Shown here: positions 24,144 through 32,480 of the stretch, piece by piece
Position numbering within the stretch: position 1 is the first letter of the stretch
Layout of the letters: the number at the start of each line of letters is the position of its first letter
DNA from: an uncultured Geobacteraceae bacterium
GTDB lineage: Bacteria; Desulfobacterota; Desulfuromonadia; Geobacterales; Pseudopelobacteraceae
Assembly (NCBI GenBank): GCA_903939115.1
Contig: CAJAFV010000007.1
Span: forward strand, 1-40,294
DNA: 40,294 nt
Direction of reading: 5' to 3'
Notes under the pieces: generated by a model
What the model saw: only the letters and a program-made list of their open reading frames with translations
What the model was told of the DNA's origin: nothing
Databases searched by the model: none
Made by a program: the position numbers and the translations under genes

Positions 24144-25232
24144 TTACATGCGTGATGTATAGATAGCGCGTCTTGCTCCGCACCGGTCATCTGCGGCAAG
24201 AAGATTCCCGCAACTTCCCCATGCCCGCCCCATGCAACCACCTGCGCATACTGACTCGCCGGGGCAATCATGGCACTCCTGAATTGAGTCGGCGCGTCTG
24301 CGGCTGATATGGAGCAGGGATGACCAGAGCGGAACCCCTTCGGCCAGAGCGGCAGCAAGACCCTTTTCGAAGAGTCCCGTAACGGAGAATTCGTCTGTGT
24401 GACACAACAGGCAGGGATAAATTCTTCCGGAGGGGGTAATATACGGGTTTTCGATAAACGAACAGCACTCCTGGCGGATGGCGTCATCTCCCCGCCACTC
24501 CAGCGCGGCAGTGGTGCCGATCTTCCGATAGAGTTCGCGAAACCGTTGTTCGCTATCGAAGCGGTTCAGCAGGCGCAGATACTGTTCATTTCCGGGAGGC
24601 ACCAGATCAGTTGCGTCAGTCGCACGCCCGCAGAGAACCAGAGCACCGCTGCTGACAGAACCAATCCCCATGCTGTCGGCAAATCCCAGCAGTGCCGGGA
24701 TATCGTCCAGATTGTGGCTCATCTCTGTCATAAAGAGTGAAATCCGGCCTGCAAGCCCCTCCCGAACGAGTTTTTGAATTCCTTCCAGAGTGCCCGCATA
24801 TGCACCGGCACCACGCGCCAGATCATGTACCTCAGCAGTTGCCCCGTCCAGACTGATCTCGATTGAAAGCCCCGGAAAGTCGAGGTCGCGTAATGCAGCA
24901 GCATCTTCATCGGTAAGCAGCATGCCGTTTGTCTGAAGAGCAAGCGTGCGAAACCCTTTAGATCGGGAAAACTGCATAAGCTCCAGCCAAGCGGGGTGGC
25001 AGAGCGGCTCGCCCCCGGTCAGGCGAAGCCCCTCCCCGCCGAGGTCAGCAAGATCTGAAATCATTTTTTTCAGTCGTCGCACTGAAACATGACCAACTGC
25101 CGACGACACCCCCGCTTCAACCCAGCAATGACGGCAGGCAAGATTGCAGGCACCGGTGATCGCGACCGTACCGGTTTTAGGAGGGTGTAAGCCTGCAAAA
25201 AGGAGCTGTTGCAAAACCTCAGAAGTTGTCAT
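24144..25232 (-). CDS. Radical SAM/SPASM protein, possible tungsten-enzyme maturase
   Basis: A 362-residue radical SAM enzyme. The cluster motif is CNLACRHC (Cys29, Cys33, Cys36), followed by GGEGLRLTGGEPLCHP, and the C-terminal SPASM region has CCSFIENPYITPSGRIYPCL then CHDCPGESVCAGGC. It is distinct from MftC. Proteins of this size and pattern occur near tungsten aldehyde oxidoreductases in Geobacter relatives, and the neighbours here are a MOSC protein and MoaA, so a maturase for a W/Mo enzyme is a reasonable guess. The substrate, peptide or protein, is unknown. It is the last gene of the 30599-24144 run, after a 146-base gap with a hairpin. Confidence 0.85.
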   Translation of the reverse strand: MTTSEVLQQLLFAGLHPPKTGTVAITGACNLACRHCWVEAGVSSAVGHVSVRRLKKMISDLADLGGEGLRLTGGEPLCHPAWLELMQFSRSKGFRTLALQTNGMLLTDEDAAALRDLDFPGLSIEISLDGATAEVHDLARGAGAYAGTLEGIQKLVREGLAGRISLFMTEMSHNLDDIPALLGFADSMGIGSVSSGALVLCGRATDATDLVPPGNEQYLRLLNRFDSEQRFRELYRKIGTTAALEWRGDDAIRQECCSFIENPYITPSGRIYPCLLCHTDEFSVTGLFEKGLAAALAEGVPLWSSLLHISRRRADSIQECHDCPGESVCAGGCMGRAWGSCGNLLAADDRCGARRAIYTSRM

Positions 25233-25264
25233 ACTCAGATTATTTCATGCAGAAATGTAGCGTT

Positions 25265-25299
25265 TTTCCACGTTGTGTAAAATATACACAGCGCGGAAA
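25265..25299. repeat. Long hairpin between the MOSC and radical SAM genes
   Basis: TTTCC-A-CGTTGTGTA pairs with TACACAGCG-C-GGAAA around a five-base loop, with one mismatch and one wobble, a stem of 15 positions. No T-run follows on either strand. It could be a partial transcription stop, an mRNA-processing site or a dyad operator for the radical SAM gene. Confidence 0.6.
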
Positions 25300-25378
25300 G
25301 TATCATGTGTCGCAAAAAGCAACAGGGCTTGTAAGAGAGGAAGTCGTACGAGGTGAGAGAGTGCCGCATGATGGATAT

Positions 25379-25816
25379 CTAGGGGGTAACACGCTGAATC
25401 TGACTGCCGGGGACCACAACTCCCCCTTGAAGTACTCTGGCGAAAATCCCCTCTTTCGGCATGACACAGTCTCCGGCCTGATAGTAGATAGCGCAGCGGG
25501 TGTGACATTCCTTGCCGATCTGAGTGACCTCGACAATCGATGAACCGAGAGAGAGCCTGGTTCCGATCGGAAGTGAGACAAGATCCATTCCGATTGTCGT
25601 AATGTTCTCAGCAAAATCGCCTGCGCTGACAGACAGGCCCATGGCACGCATTTTATCGATACTTTCCTGAGCAAGGAGACTTACCTGACGATGCCACTCT
25701 CCCGCATGGGCATCCCCGGAAATCCCGTGTTCCACGACAAGCTCGACGGCTGGAACCGGTTTTTTACGTTCTCCTTTATTAAGACTGGTGCAGACAGCCA
25801 AAACAGATCCGGACAT
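25379..25816 (-). CDS. MOSC-domain protein
   Basis: A 145-residue stand-alone MOSC protein (molybdenum cofactor sulfurase C-terminal type). It shows the pattern GISGDAHAGEWHRQVSLLAQ, then DFAENITTIGMDL, and the cysteine in IGKECHTRCAIY that family members use to bind or carry the cofactor or sulfur. MOSC proteins sit at the end of molybdenum or tungsten cofactor handling. An AAGGAGAG site precedes the ATG. It follows moaA by 40 bases in the same operon. Confidence 0.92.
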   Translation of the reverse strand: MSGSVLAVCTSLNKGERKKPVPAVELVVEHGISGDAHAGEWHRQVSLLAQESIDKMRAMGLSVSAGDFAENITTIGMDLVSLPIGTRLSLGSSIVEVTQIGKECHTRCAIYYQAGDCVMPKEGIFARVLQGGVVVPGSQIQRVTP

Positions 25817-25856
25817 GATTGTGCTCTCCTTTTGTTATCCTTATGAACATATTTGA

Positions 25857-26849
25857 TCAGCCGCCAATAGAGGCCATACTGAATGCCTGATGATGGCACT
25901 CGTCAGGGTTCATCTGGTGCCGTACCGGCTTTGAATTGACAAGAGAGTTCAATACATGGGCGAGTTGTGCACTGGAACCGGATCTCAATGCGGCTTTCAA
26001 GTCAAGCTGCGATTCGTCAAAAAGGCACCCCTTGGCCAACCCTGTAGCGGTGACCCTGATCCTGTTGCATTCAGAGCAGAAGTGATGAGAAACCGGGGTG
26101 ATGACACCAACACTGCCGGGAGCTCCGGGAATACGGAAATTTCGTGCCGGACCGGCCATTTCCGCCTGTTCCATAGGAATAAGAGTGAAGCGCTGTGCCA
26201 CCCGTTCCAGAATTTCCGCCCCGGGAACAACCATACGCTGCCAGTTATATGCACGGATTGCCGGCATATATTCGATGAAACGGACGGTGGTTGCAGAAGT
26301 TGTTGCCAGAGCGGCAAAGTCCAGAATTTCATGATCATTGATACCGCGCATTACTACCATGTTGAGTTTAATCGGAAAACCACATGATTTAGCTGTCTCA
26401 ATACCGGCGAGTACCCGGGAGAGTTCGCCACAGCGGGTGATTTGCCCAAAGGTTTCCGGATTGAGCGAATCAAGGCTGATGTTTAGACGCTGCACCCCCG
26501 CTGCGTAAAGATCAGGAGCCATTTTTTCCAGAAGGACACCATTCGTCGTCAGCACCAGCTGTTTCAAACCGGGAATCTCTGCCAACTGGTGCAAAAAGCC
26601 GACAATCCCTTTACGCACCAACGGTTCGCCACCGGTTATCCTGATTTTGTCTATACCGATTGAGACGGCTACCCGAGCAATCTCGTACAGCTCTTCGTAG
26701 CTCAGAATTTCATTATGTGCATGCTTGCCTATGCCATCCTCAGGCATACAATAACTGCAGCGGAGGTTGCATCGATCCGTAACGGAGAGGCGTAAATAGT
26801 TAATGGTTCTACCTATGGAGTCGCAAAGTTGCATCTGTGGTAACCTCAA
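25857..26849 (-). CDS. moaA: GTP 3',8-cyclase MoaA
   Basis: A 330-residue MoaA, the radical SAM enzyme for the first step of molybdopterin synthesis, used for both Mo and W cofactors. The N-terminal cluster is CNLRCSYC (Cys27, Cys31, Cys34), with ITGGEPLVRKG; the second cluster is FCSECNRIRVTATGLAKGC. The C-terminal GG tail needed for catalysis is present (SMASIGG). The start overlaps the stop of the response regulator gene. Placement with a regulator and an alcohol dehydrogenase suggests cofactor supply is raised when alcohol metabolism is induced. Confidence 0.95.
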   Translation of the reverse strand: MRLPQMQLCDSIGRTINYLRLSVTDRCNLRCSYCMPEDGIGKHAHNEILSYEELYEIARVAVSIGIDKIRITGGEPLVRKGIVGFLHQLAEIPGLKQLVLTTNGVLLEKMAPDLYAAGVQRLNISLDSLNPETFGQITRCGELSRVLAGIETAKSCGFPIKLNMVVMRGINDHEILDFAALATTSATTVRFIEYMPAIRAYNWQRMVVPGAEILERVAQRFTLIPMEQAEMAGPARNFRIPGAPGSVGVITPVSHHFCSECNRIRVTATGLAKGCLFDESQLDLKAALRSGSSAQLAHVLNSLVNSKPVRHQMNPDECHHQAFSMASIGG

Positions 26850-28231
26850 GCTTCCAAATCGTAGCGTTCCAGCTTGCTGTAAAGGGTTTTGCGGTCTATC
26901 TCAAGCAGCTTCGCGGCCTGACTCTTGTTTTGCTCAACAAGCTCAAGAACTTTCTGAATATGGTCACGCTCAACAACCCAGAGCGGTGAGGCGGTAAAGG
27001 CAACGTTCTCGACAGCACGAGCTACGTTTTGTGGCGGTACATACACCGCTTTTTGTGGTGCAAACGGAAACAGATCCGGTGTGATAATCGGCTCATTGGC
27101 GAGAATACAGGCCCTGCGTATGGTATTGCGCAGCTCTCTGACGTTACCCGGCCATTGGTATGCAATGAGTGAAGCCATGGCTTCATCGGTAACTTCCCAA
27201 CTTCGGGAATCATTTTCATTACACTGCTGGATAAAGAACCATGTCAGCGGGATTATATCATCGGGACGCTGCCGAAGTGGCGGCAGAGGAATCGGCAGCA
27301 GATTTATCCGGTGGTACAGGTCTTCCCTGAACTCTCCGCGATTAACGCAATCCGCCAGGATTTTATTCGAAGCGAAGATAAAACGGACGTTGACGCGGAT
27401 ATCGTGGTTGCCGCCCATGCGCCGGAAAGTGCTCGTTTCAAGGATGCGCAGCAGTTTGACCTGAACGTCGAGCGGCATCTCCGAGACTTCATCCATAAAA
27501 AGAGTACCGGTATCGGCAAGTTCGAATAAACCTGCCCGCATTTTATTTGCACCGGTGAACGCCCCCTGCATATGGCCAAAGAGCTCACTTTCCGCCGTAT
27601 TGGCATCGAATCGCCCACAGTTGACCGTTACAAACGGCTTGCTGACACGGCGACTTGTGTCATGAACCGCACGTGCAATCAGCTCCTTGCCGGTGCCGCT
27701 CTCTCCGGATATCAGCACATGTTCATCGGTCACCCCCCACCGCTGCACCGTATCCAACACTTTCTGAATAACAGCACTCTTACCGATAATGCGGTGGTTT
27801 TCAAAGCGTTGAATCTCTTTTTTGAGGTTTATGTTTTCCAGCCGCAGGCGATTTTTTTCGCACGCCTTGTCGATCAGAAGCTCCAGTTCATCAAGTTTTA
27901 TCGGCTTGGTGAGGTAATCATAGGCGCCCAGTTTTATGCATTCCACGGCCGTTTCAATGGTACCGTGACCGGTGAACATGATAATTTCCGGTATCGTAGA
28001 TTCGGCACGCATCAATTTGAGGGTTTCAACACCATCCATACCGGGCATGCGGATATCCTGCAAAACGACGTTGAATATCTCCTCCCGGAACGCATCAAAC
28101 CCCTCTTCGCCGCTCGAAGTAGCGGTCACCTTGTATCCGGAACGGGACAACTCCATCTGTAGCAGCTCTCGGAGTGATTTGTCATCCTCAACAACGAGAA
28201 CCTTTGTATCATTACGAACTATTTCGGACAT
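26846..28231 (-). CDS. NtrC-family sigma-54-dependent response regulator
   Basis: A 461-residue regulator. The receiver domain (residues 8-122) has the acidic pair at 16-17 and the phosphoacceptor Asp59 in VVLQDIRMPGMDG. The AAA+ domain (about 145-380) has Walker A GESGTGKE (176-183) and the intact GAFTGA loop (223-228) that contacts sigma-54. The C-terminal Fis-type helix-turn-helix is NKSQAAKLLEIDRKTLYSKL. All the pieces for activation are therefore present. It overlaps the kinase gene by 13 bases and moaA by four. It is the obvious candidate activator for the -24/-12 promoters in this window. Confidence 0.95.
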   Translation of the reverse strand: MSEIVRNDTKVLVVEDDKSLRELLQMELSRSGYKVTATSSGEEGFDAFREEIFNVVLQDIRMPGMDGVETLKLMRAESTIPEIIMFTGHGTIETAVECIKLGAYDYLTKPIKLDELELLIDKACEKNRLRLENINLKKEIQRFENHRIIGKSAVIQKVLDTVQRWGVTDEHVLISGESGTGKELIARAVHDTSRRVSKPFVTVNCGRFDANTAESELFGHMQGAFTGANKMRAGLFELADTGTLFMDEVSEMPLDVQVKLLRILETSTFRRMGGNHDIRVNVRFIFASNKILADCVNRGEFREDLYHRINLLPIPLPPLRQRPDDIIPLTWFFIQQCNENDSRSWEVTDEAMASLIAYQWPGNVRELRNTIRRACILANEPIITPDLFPFAPQKAVYVPPQNVARAVENVAFTASPLWVVERDHIQKVLELVEQNKSQAAKLLEIDRKTLYSKLERYDLEA

Positions 28232-29436
28232 GTCGGCATCCTTACGGTAAATTTAGATCCTTTGCCAACCTGGCTTTCAACGCTGATATCACCGCCAAGA
28301 CGTTTAATAATGTTGTATGTCACCGCCAGGCCGAGTCCCAGCCCCTTCCCGACTTCCTTGGTGGAGTAAAACGGATCCCAGATCTGGTCGATAGCATCTT
28401 TGGCGATGCCGCAACCGGTATCTCTGATCTCGAACAGCACCATTGATTGCTTGTTCGTTCTGGTGGATATCTCTACGATACCGGTGCCATGTATCGCTTG
28501 ATGAGCGTTCATCAGAAGGTTCATGCAGACCTGGCGAAGGCCGCTCGGGTCTCCGGCAATGTCAGGAAGATCACTCTGGAAATCGGTCTTGACCTCTACT
28601 CTTTCGTAGCGGGATTTGCACCGAACAAGCTCCAGCACTTCATTCAGCACTTCATTGATATTGACGTTGCTTACGGAACCGTCAGACTTGCGACTGAAGG
28701 AGAGCAGGCTGTCGATGATGCCTTTACAGCGGTACGATTCCCGAACGATCACCTGCAGGTATTTGGGAAAATCATCCAGTCGGGGGTCTTCGCTGAGCGA
28801 ATGCTCCTCGTTGAATCGCCTCAGCAAGGCCTCTGCATACCCCGCGACCGAAGAGAGAGGGTTGTTGATCTCATGGGCGACACCAGCGGCCAGGACTCCG
28901 ATGCTTGACAGCTTTTCGGCCTGCATCAGCTGCAGCTCCTGGAGACGTTTTTCTGTTACATCACGGAGAAAAAGGAGAGCACGATTCTGTTCCCCCTTAC
29001 TATCCTCGATCGGGGTTGCGGTAACATCAAAGTAGCGGACTTTTCCTCCGGCGGGTGCAGAAACAATCGACATTTCAACCCGTTCACCGGTCAGAGCCCG
29101 CTCGACGGGACAATCAAGGGGAGCTGTTTCGTGCTGCGGGTGAAACAGTTCGCGACAGGAACAGCCGGGAAGAGTTTCCTGGGGAAAATACTGCGGGCAG
29201 ATGTGGTTTCTATGCTGCACCATGCCACTGTTATCGTACACAATGACGCCGTCACTGATGGAGTCGAACATGACCTGAAATTCGCTGCTTTTTCTCCGCA
29301 ATCCTGAATTCGCCGCCTCCAGCTCATAAATTTTCTGCTTAACCTCGGCATAGAAGCCAATTTTTGAATTGTCCAGGCCAAGCAACCGCTCGAGAGATGA
29401 TTCATCCATCCTGGTTCTGACAGCAATCTTTTCCAT
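28219..29436 (-). CDS. PAS sensor histidine kinase
   Basis: A 405-residue soluble kinase: short N-terminal coiled coil (residues about 25-50), one PAS domain (about 50-165), HisKA with GVAAGVAHEINNPL-type motif around the phosphorylated His (VLAAGVAHEINNPLSSVAGY), and ATPase domain with NLLMNAHQA, DTGCGI and GKGLGLGLAVTYNIIKRLGG. The PAS has cysteines in NHICPQYFP, GCSCRELFHP and LDCPVERAL, shared with the kinase at 15665-17650. No membrane segment, so the signal is cytoplasmic. It is translationally coupled to the alcohol dehydrogenase upstream and the regulator downstream. Confidence 0.93.
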   Translation of the reverse strand: MEKIAVRTRMDESSLERLLGLDNSKIGFYAEVKQKIYELEAANSGLRRKSSEFQVMFDSISDGVIVYDNSGMVQHRNHICPQYFPQETLPGCSCRELFHPQHETAPLDCPVERALTGERVEMSIVSAPAGGKVRYFDVTATPIEDSKGEQNRALLFLRDVTEKRLQELQLMQAEKLSSIGVLAAGVAHEINNPLSSVAGYAEALLRRFNEEHSLSEDPRLDDFPKYLQVIVRESYRCKGIIDSLLSFSRKSDGSVSNVNINEVLNEVLELVRCKSRYERVEVKTDFQSDLPDIAGDPSGLRQVCMNLLMNAHQAIHGTGIVEISTRTNKQSMVLFEIRDTGCGIAKDAIDQIWDPFYSTKEVGKGLGLGLAVTYNIIKRLGGDISVESQVGKGSKFTVRMPTCPK

Positions 29437-30599
29437 CAGTACGCCCTTTCCAGAATACGCAGGAGATCTTCTTCATCTGCTTCACGCGGGGAAGTGACGA
29501 TACAGACATCTTTGAGCGCCTGGCGTGCCAATTCGGGCAGATCCTTGCGCAGCACCCCAATGCTGCGGAGGCTTCGCGGTGCGCCACTTGCTTCCAGCAG
29601 TGAATCGAGGGTCGCCTGAATTTTTTCACTGGCAGCACTTATGTCCCCGTTCGAGCGGTGGCCGAGACCCCAGGCGAGTTCCTGAAGCTTTTCGGTTACG
29701 ACCGGAATATCGTAGCGGATCACCTCCGGCAGCAGAATCGCATTGATACTGCCATGGTTCGCATCATAGAGGCCGCCTATCGGATGGGCCAGCGCATGAA
29801 CGATGCCAAGCATGGAGTTGGAAAAAGCCATGCCGGCATGCAGACTGGCCCGTGCGAGGTTTTCAAGATCATCCGGTCTCCGTTCGTGGACGGCAGTTGC
29901 CAGGCTGCCTGCCAGAAGGCGCAGTGCCTTGATGGCATGGACGTCGGTAAGTGTTGTCGACGCGATCGAAAAGAACGCCTCCATCGCATGGCTGAGTGCA
30001 TCAGTAGCGGTGGTGCCGACAAATTCATCCGGCAGGGTCGAGAGGGTATCCGGGTCGGTCAGACTGATATCCGGAGCAACACAGCGGCTCATAATGCAGA
30101 TTTTACGCAGATGCTCGGTGTCGCTGATGATGGCAAACTGCGAGACATCTGAGCCGGTGCCGCAGGTTGTCGGGCAGAGGACCAGCGGCGGGAGTGGACG
30201 AATAATCCGGTCCGGACCTTCGAAGTCGCTGATTTTCCCGCCATTGGAGACAAGAATGGCGATCGCTTTCGCGGCATCCATCGAACTGCCGCCGCCAAGC
30301 CCGACTATGACGTCGGCACCGTGACGCTGATATTCCCTCACGCCATCATCCACCTCATGATCCTTAGGGTTTGGCGTTATGCCATCAAAATAAACAAATT
30401 CCAGGCCGGCATCCAGAAGACTGCGCATGGCAATATCGACCCAACCGGCACGAAAAAGCCCTTTATCGCTGACCAGGAATATTTTTTTGCCGCCAAGCCT
30501 GCGAGCGCATGGGCCAACCTGATTCAGCATTCCTCTACCGAAAATTATTTCAGGCACCTCAAATTTATAGTTATGCAAATGAGCTCTCCCGAGGTTCAT
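29436..30599 (-). CDS. Iron-containing alcohol dehydrogenase
   Basis: A 387-residue group III alcohol dehydrogenase. The cofactor loop is LGGGSSMDAAKAIA, and the metal ligands are Asp200, His204, His268 and His282 (TDALSHAMEAFF; IVHALAHPIGGLYDANHG). It is related to the gene at 22504-23709 but has the usual SMD rather than SHD at the cofactor loop and a different N-terminus. It leads the operon that also encodes the two-component system, with its stop overlapping the kinase start, so enzyme and sensor are made together. Substrate is probably a short-chain or aromatic alcohol. Confidence 0.92.
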   Translation of the reverse strand: MNLGRAHLHNYKFEVPEIIFGRGMLNQVGPCARRLGGKKIFLVSDKGLFRAGWVDIAMRSLLDAGLEFVYFDGITPNPKDHEVDDGVREYQRHGADVIVGLGGGSSMDAAKAIAILVSNGGKISDFEGPDRIIRPLPPLVLCPTTCGTGSDVSQFAIISDTEHLRKICIMSRCVAPDISLTDPDTLSTLPDEFVGTTATDALSHAMEAFFSIASTTLTDVHAIKALRLLAGSLATAVHERRPDDLENLARASLHAGMAFSNSMLGIVHALAHPIGGLYDANHGSINAILLPEVIRYDIPVVTEKLQELAWGLGHRSNGDISAASEKIQATLDSLLEASGAPRSLRSIGVLRKDLPELARQALKDVCIVTSPREADEEDLLRILERAY

Positions 30600-30643
30600 C
30601 TATTCACCGGCCTTTCATAACTACATGCAATATAAATGTCCTA

Positions 30644-30658
30644 GCAATGCCCGTGCCC
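30644..30658 (-). promoter_or_regulatory. Sigma-54 promoter of the Fe-ADH/two-component operon
   Basis: On the minus strand GGGCACGGGCATTGC keeps the GGCACG of -24 and TTGC of -12 at the right spacing, with only the first base off consensus. The start would be near 30632, about 33 bases before the ATG. If the regulator in this operon acts here, it is self-activating. Confidence 0.78.
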
Positions 30659-30841
30659 AATAGATAACCGAATTCTAATTTTTTTATATTTTCATTCGTT
30701 CGCAGACAATTCTTCTTTCCTGCGTAACTCCCCGGCACTTTTAAAGCCAAATCGGTCTCTGCGACAATTCTCCACGGTGTAGAACTATGCCTCACTATCA
30801 TATCACATAATAAATACAGTATGTTAGAAAATATGTCCCGT

Positions 30842-30851
30842 TTGTCCACAA
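30842..30851. promoter_or_regulatory. Candidate activator site TTGTCCACAA
   Basis: A TTGT-N2-ACAA dyad in the 270-base gap between two divergent sigma-54 promoters (about 85 bases from the right one and 185 from the left). The same core occurs at 24030-24040 and, as TTGTCGACAA, at 9365-9374. The gap also contains two copies of GACAATTCT (near 30707 and 30773). No coding frame is convincing there. Confidence 0.4.
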
Positions 30852-30928
30852 TCTTATTCAGCGTATTCAGAACGAGAGCTTAAGTCGTAACAATCTAATA
30901 TAAAAGGACAATACCAATGTTTTATTTT

Positions 30929-30943
30929 TGGCATTGCAGTTGC
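30929..30943 (+). promoter_or_regulatory. Sigma-54 promoter of the porin operon
   Basis: TGGCATTGCAGTTGC matches TGGCA at -24 and TTGC at -12 with correct spacing and a following A. The start would be near 30955, leaving an unusually long leader of about 218 bases before the porin ATG at 31173. Confidence 0.8.
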
Positions 30944-30994
30944 ACAGACCCCACTAACTAATGAATGAAGATTGGTTTTGTTGCTTTCCAGGTT

Positions 30995-31027
30995 GCCTGT
31001 TTTATTGGTTCACAGCCAGAAACAGGC
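30995..31027 (+). other. Hairpin in the porin leader
   Basis: GCCTGTTT (30995-31002) and AAACAGGC (31020-31027) are perfect inverted copies with a 17-base loop. It lies in the transcribed leader between the sigma-54 promoter and the porin. No T-run follows; it may stabilise the mRNA or take part in a regulatory structure. Confidence 0.5.
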
Positions 31028-31074
31028 GCTTTGAGCAGAAAAATTACATAATCCAGGGAAAGGAGTAGCGGCAA

Positions 31075-31095
31075 ATGTTCTGCCAACAAGCGTGA
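31075..31095 (+). CDS. Possible leader peptide ahead of the porin
   Basis: A six-codon frame (MFCQQA) follows a strong AAAGGAG site at about ten bases. Its TGA stop overlaps a GTG at 31092 that is in frame with the porin and would add 27 residues before MKKKALAVL. Translation of the short frame could therefore feed or regulate the porin start. The porin has its own good ribosome site, so this may be without function. Confidence 0.3.
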   Translation: MFCQQA

Positions 31096-31172
31096 ACATA
31101 AAGAATATCGAAGAGTCGGTGGCAGTTACATTTCAGAAACATAATCTGTTTAAAAAAAAGGGGGAATTCATT

Positions 31173-32447
31173 ATGAAGAAAAAGGCACTGGCAGTACTGG
31201 GAATTTTGGCAGCAGTTTCAATGACCACAAGCAAACCGGCGAACGCAGCAGTTGTAGTCGGCGGATCAAACGGCTGGGAGTTCAGTACCGACGGCATTGT
31301 TGATCTGTTCTCTACTTACGCTTCGACAGGAAAAGGGCCAGGTACCGGCCATGCGTTAAGCCTGCTGAGTTCCGGCGGCAACGAATCGAAAACCGATGAT
31401 CGTTTTGGCATGGGTATCGGCCTGCTGCCATCAGTGATTGCCTTTAACATCAAGGCCCCTACCACTAACGGCGTTGACTCAGCCGTCCGAGTCGGTATCT
31501 ATCCTGCGCTCCAGAACAGCGATAAAACCGTTGGAGCAAATGAACGTTTCAACACAAATCCGAATATTGACTTTCGTGAATTTTTCTACACCGCGAAAGG
31601 GTCGTATGGCGAACTGCTCGTCGGTCGTGCTCTCAACCTCTATCAGGGCAAAAATATCCTCAATGACATGACACTGCTGTCGGCCGGAGTTGTGCCTGGC
31701 AATACATTTCATAGCAACACAACCCTCGGTCACATCGGCTATGGCTATCTCTATACCAATTTTGGCCCACAGTTCCGCTATACCACACCGGACTTCAGCG
31801 GGGCTAAAGTAGCCGTCTCTATCGGAGAACCGTACAAGATAAGTGACGTCTCGGCTAAGCGGAATACTCCCCGCATGGAGGCAGAGGTTTCCTATGCTAA
31901 AACGTATGATGGTACCGCTGTTCAGGCATGGCTTTCTGGCCTGTATCAGAGCGATACCCGCAGCGATACCGTAGGCTATGTAGGGAAACGAGGCGATAAA
32001 AACACTTCGACTGGTGCTGCGTATGGTGTTACCGCCGCCCTGAAGAACGGCCTCAGCCTTATGGCATCAGGATACAACGGCTCAGGCCTTGGCACCGTCA
32101 GCGTACAGGACGGCGACTTCCTTGGCTCCACCTCAACCGATGCTGTCGGCGAAGAGAGAACCCATTGGGGCTTTCTGGTCCAGGCAACTTACAAGATAAC
32201 CCCTACCATCGTGGCGGGGATTAACTACGGACAGACTCGTCAGGAAAAAACCGACTTCGACAAAACAAATCCGGTTGGAGTAGAAATTCCTATCAAAAAT
32301 CAGGAAGCCACAACAACATCCGTTACCTATGCCTTCAACAGCTTCACCAAGTTCACCGCTGAATACACGTGGGCCCAGAACACCTGGCATGACGACAAGG
32401 CGCAGCGCTCAAACCAGTTTGCCCTCGGCTCGACATTCTTCTGGTAA
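31173..32447 (+). CDS. Outer-membrane porin
   Basis: A 424-residue beta-barrel protein. The signal peptide is MKKKALAVLGILAAVSMTTS with cleavage expected after KPANA. The mature protein alternates short amphipathic strands with Gly/Asn/Asp-rich turns and ends in an aromatic residue (QFALGSTFFW), the usual outer-membrane barrel ending. AAGGGGG precedes the ATG at 31173; the GTG at 31092 would put 27 extra residues before the signal peptide and is disfavoured. It leads a sigma-54 operon with a DUF4242 protein and a small membrane protein, so it probably admits a substrate used by the nearby dehydrogenases. Confidence 0.85.
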   Translation: MKKKALAVLGILAAVSMTTSKPANAAVVVGGSNGWEFSTDGIVDLFSTYASTGKGPGTGHALSLLSSGGNESKTDDRFGMGIGLLPSVIAFNIKAPTTNGVDSAVRVGIYPALQNSDKTVGANERFNTNPNIDFREFFYTAKGSYGELLVGRALNLYQGKNILNDMTLLSAGVVPGNTFHSNTTLGHIGYGYLYTNFGPQFRYTTPDFSGAKVAVSIGEPYKISDVSAKRNTPRMEAEVSYAKTYDGTAVQAWLSGLYQSDTRSDTVGYVGKRGDKNTSTGAAYGVTAALKNGLSLMASGYNGSGLGTVSVQDGDFLGSTSTDAVGEERTHWGFLVQATYKITPTIVAGINYGQTRQEKTDFDKTNPVGVEIPIKNQEATTTSVTYAFNSFTKFTAEYTWAQNTWHDDKAQRSNQFALGSTFFW

Positions 32448-32480
32448 CAGACAACTGACATCCTAGTTAAGGAGGCTATC

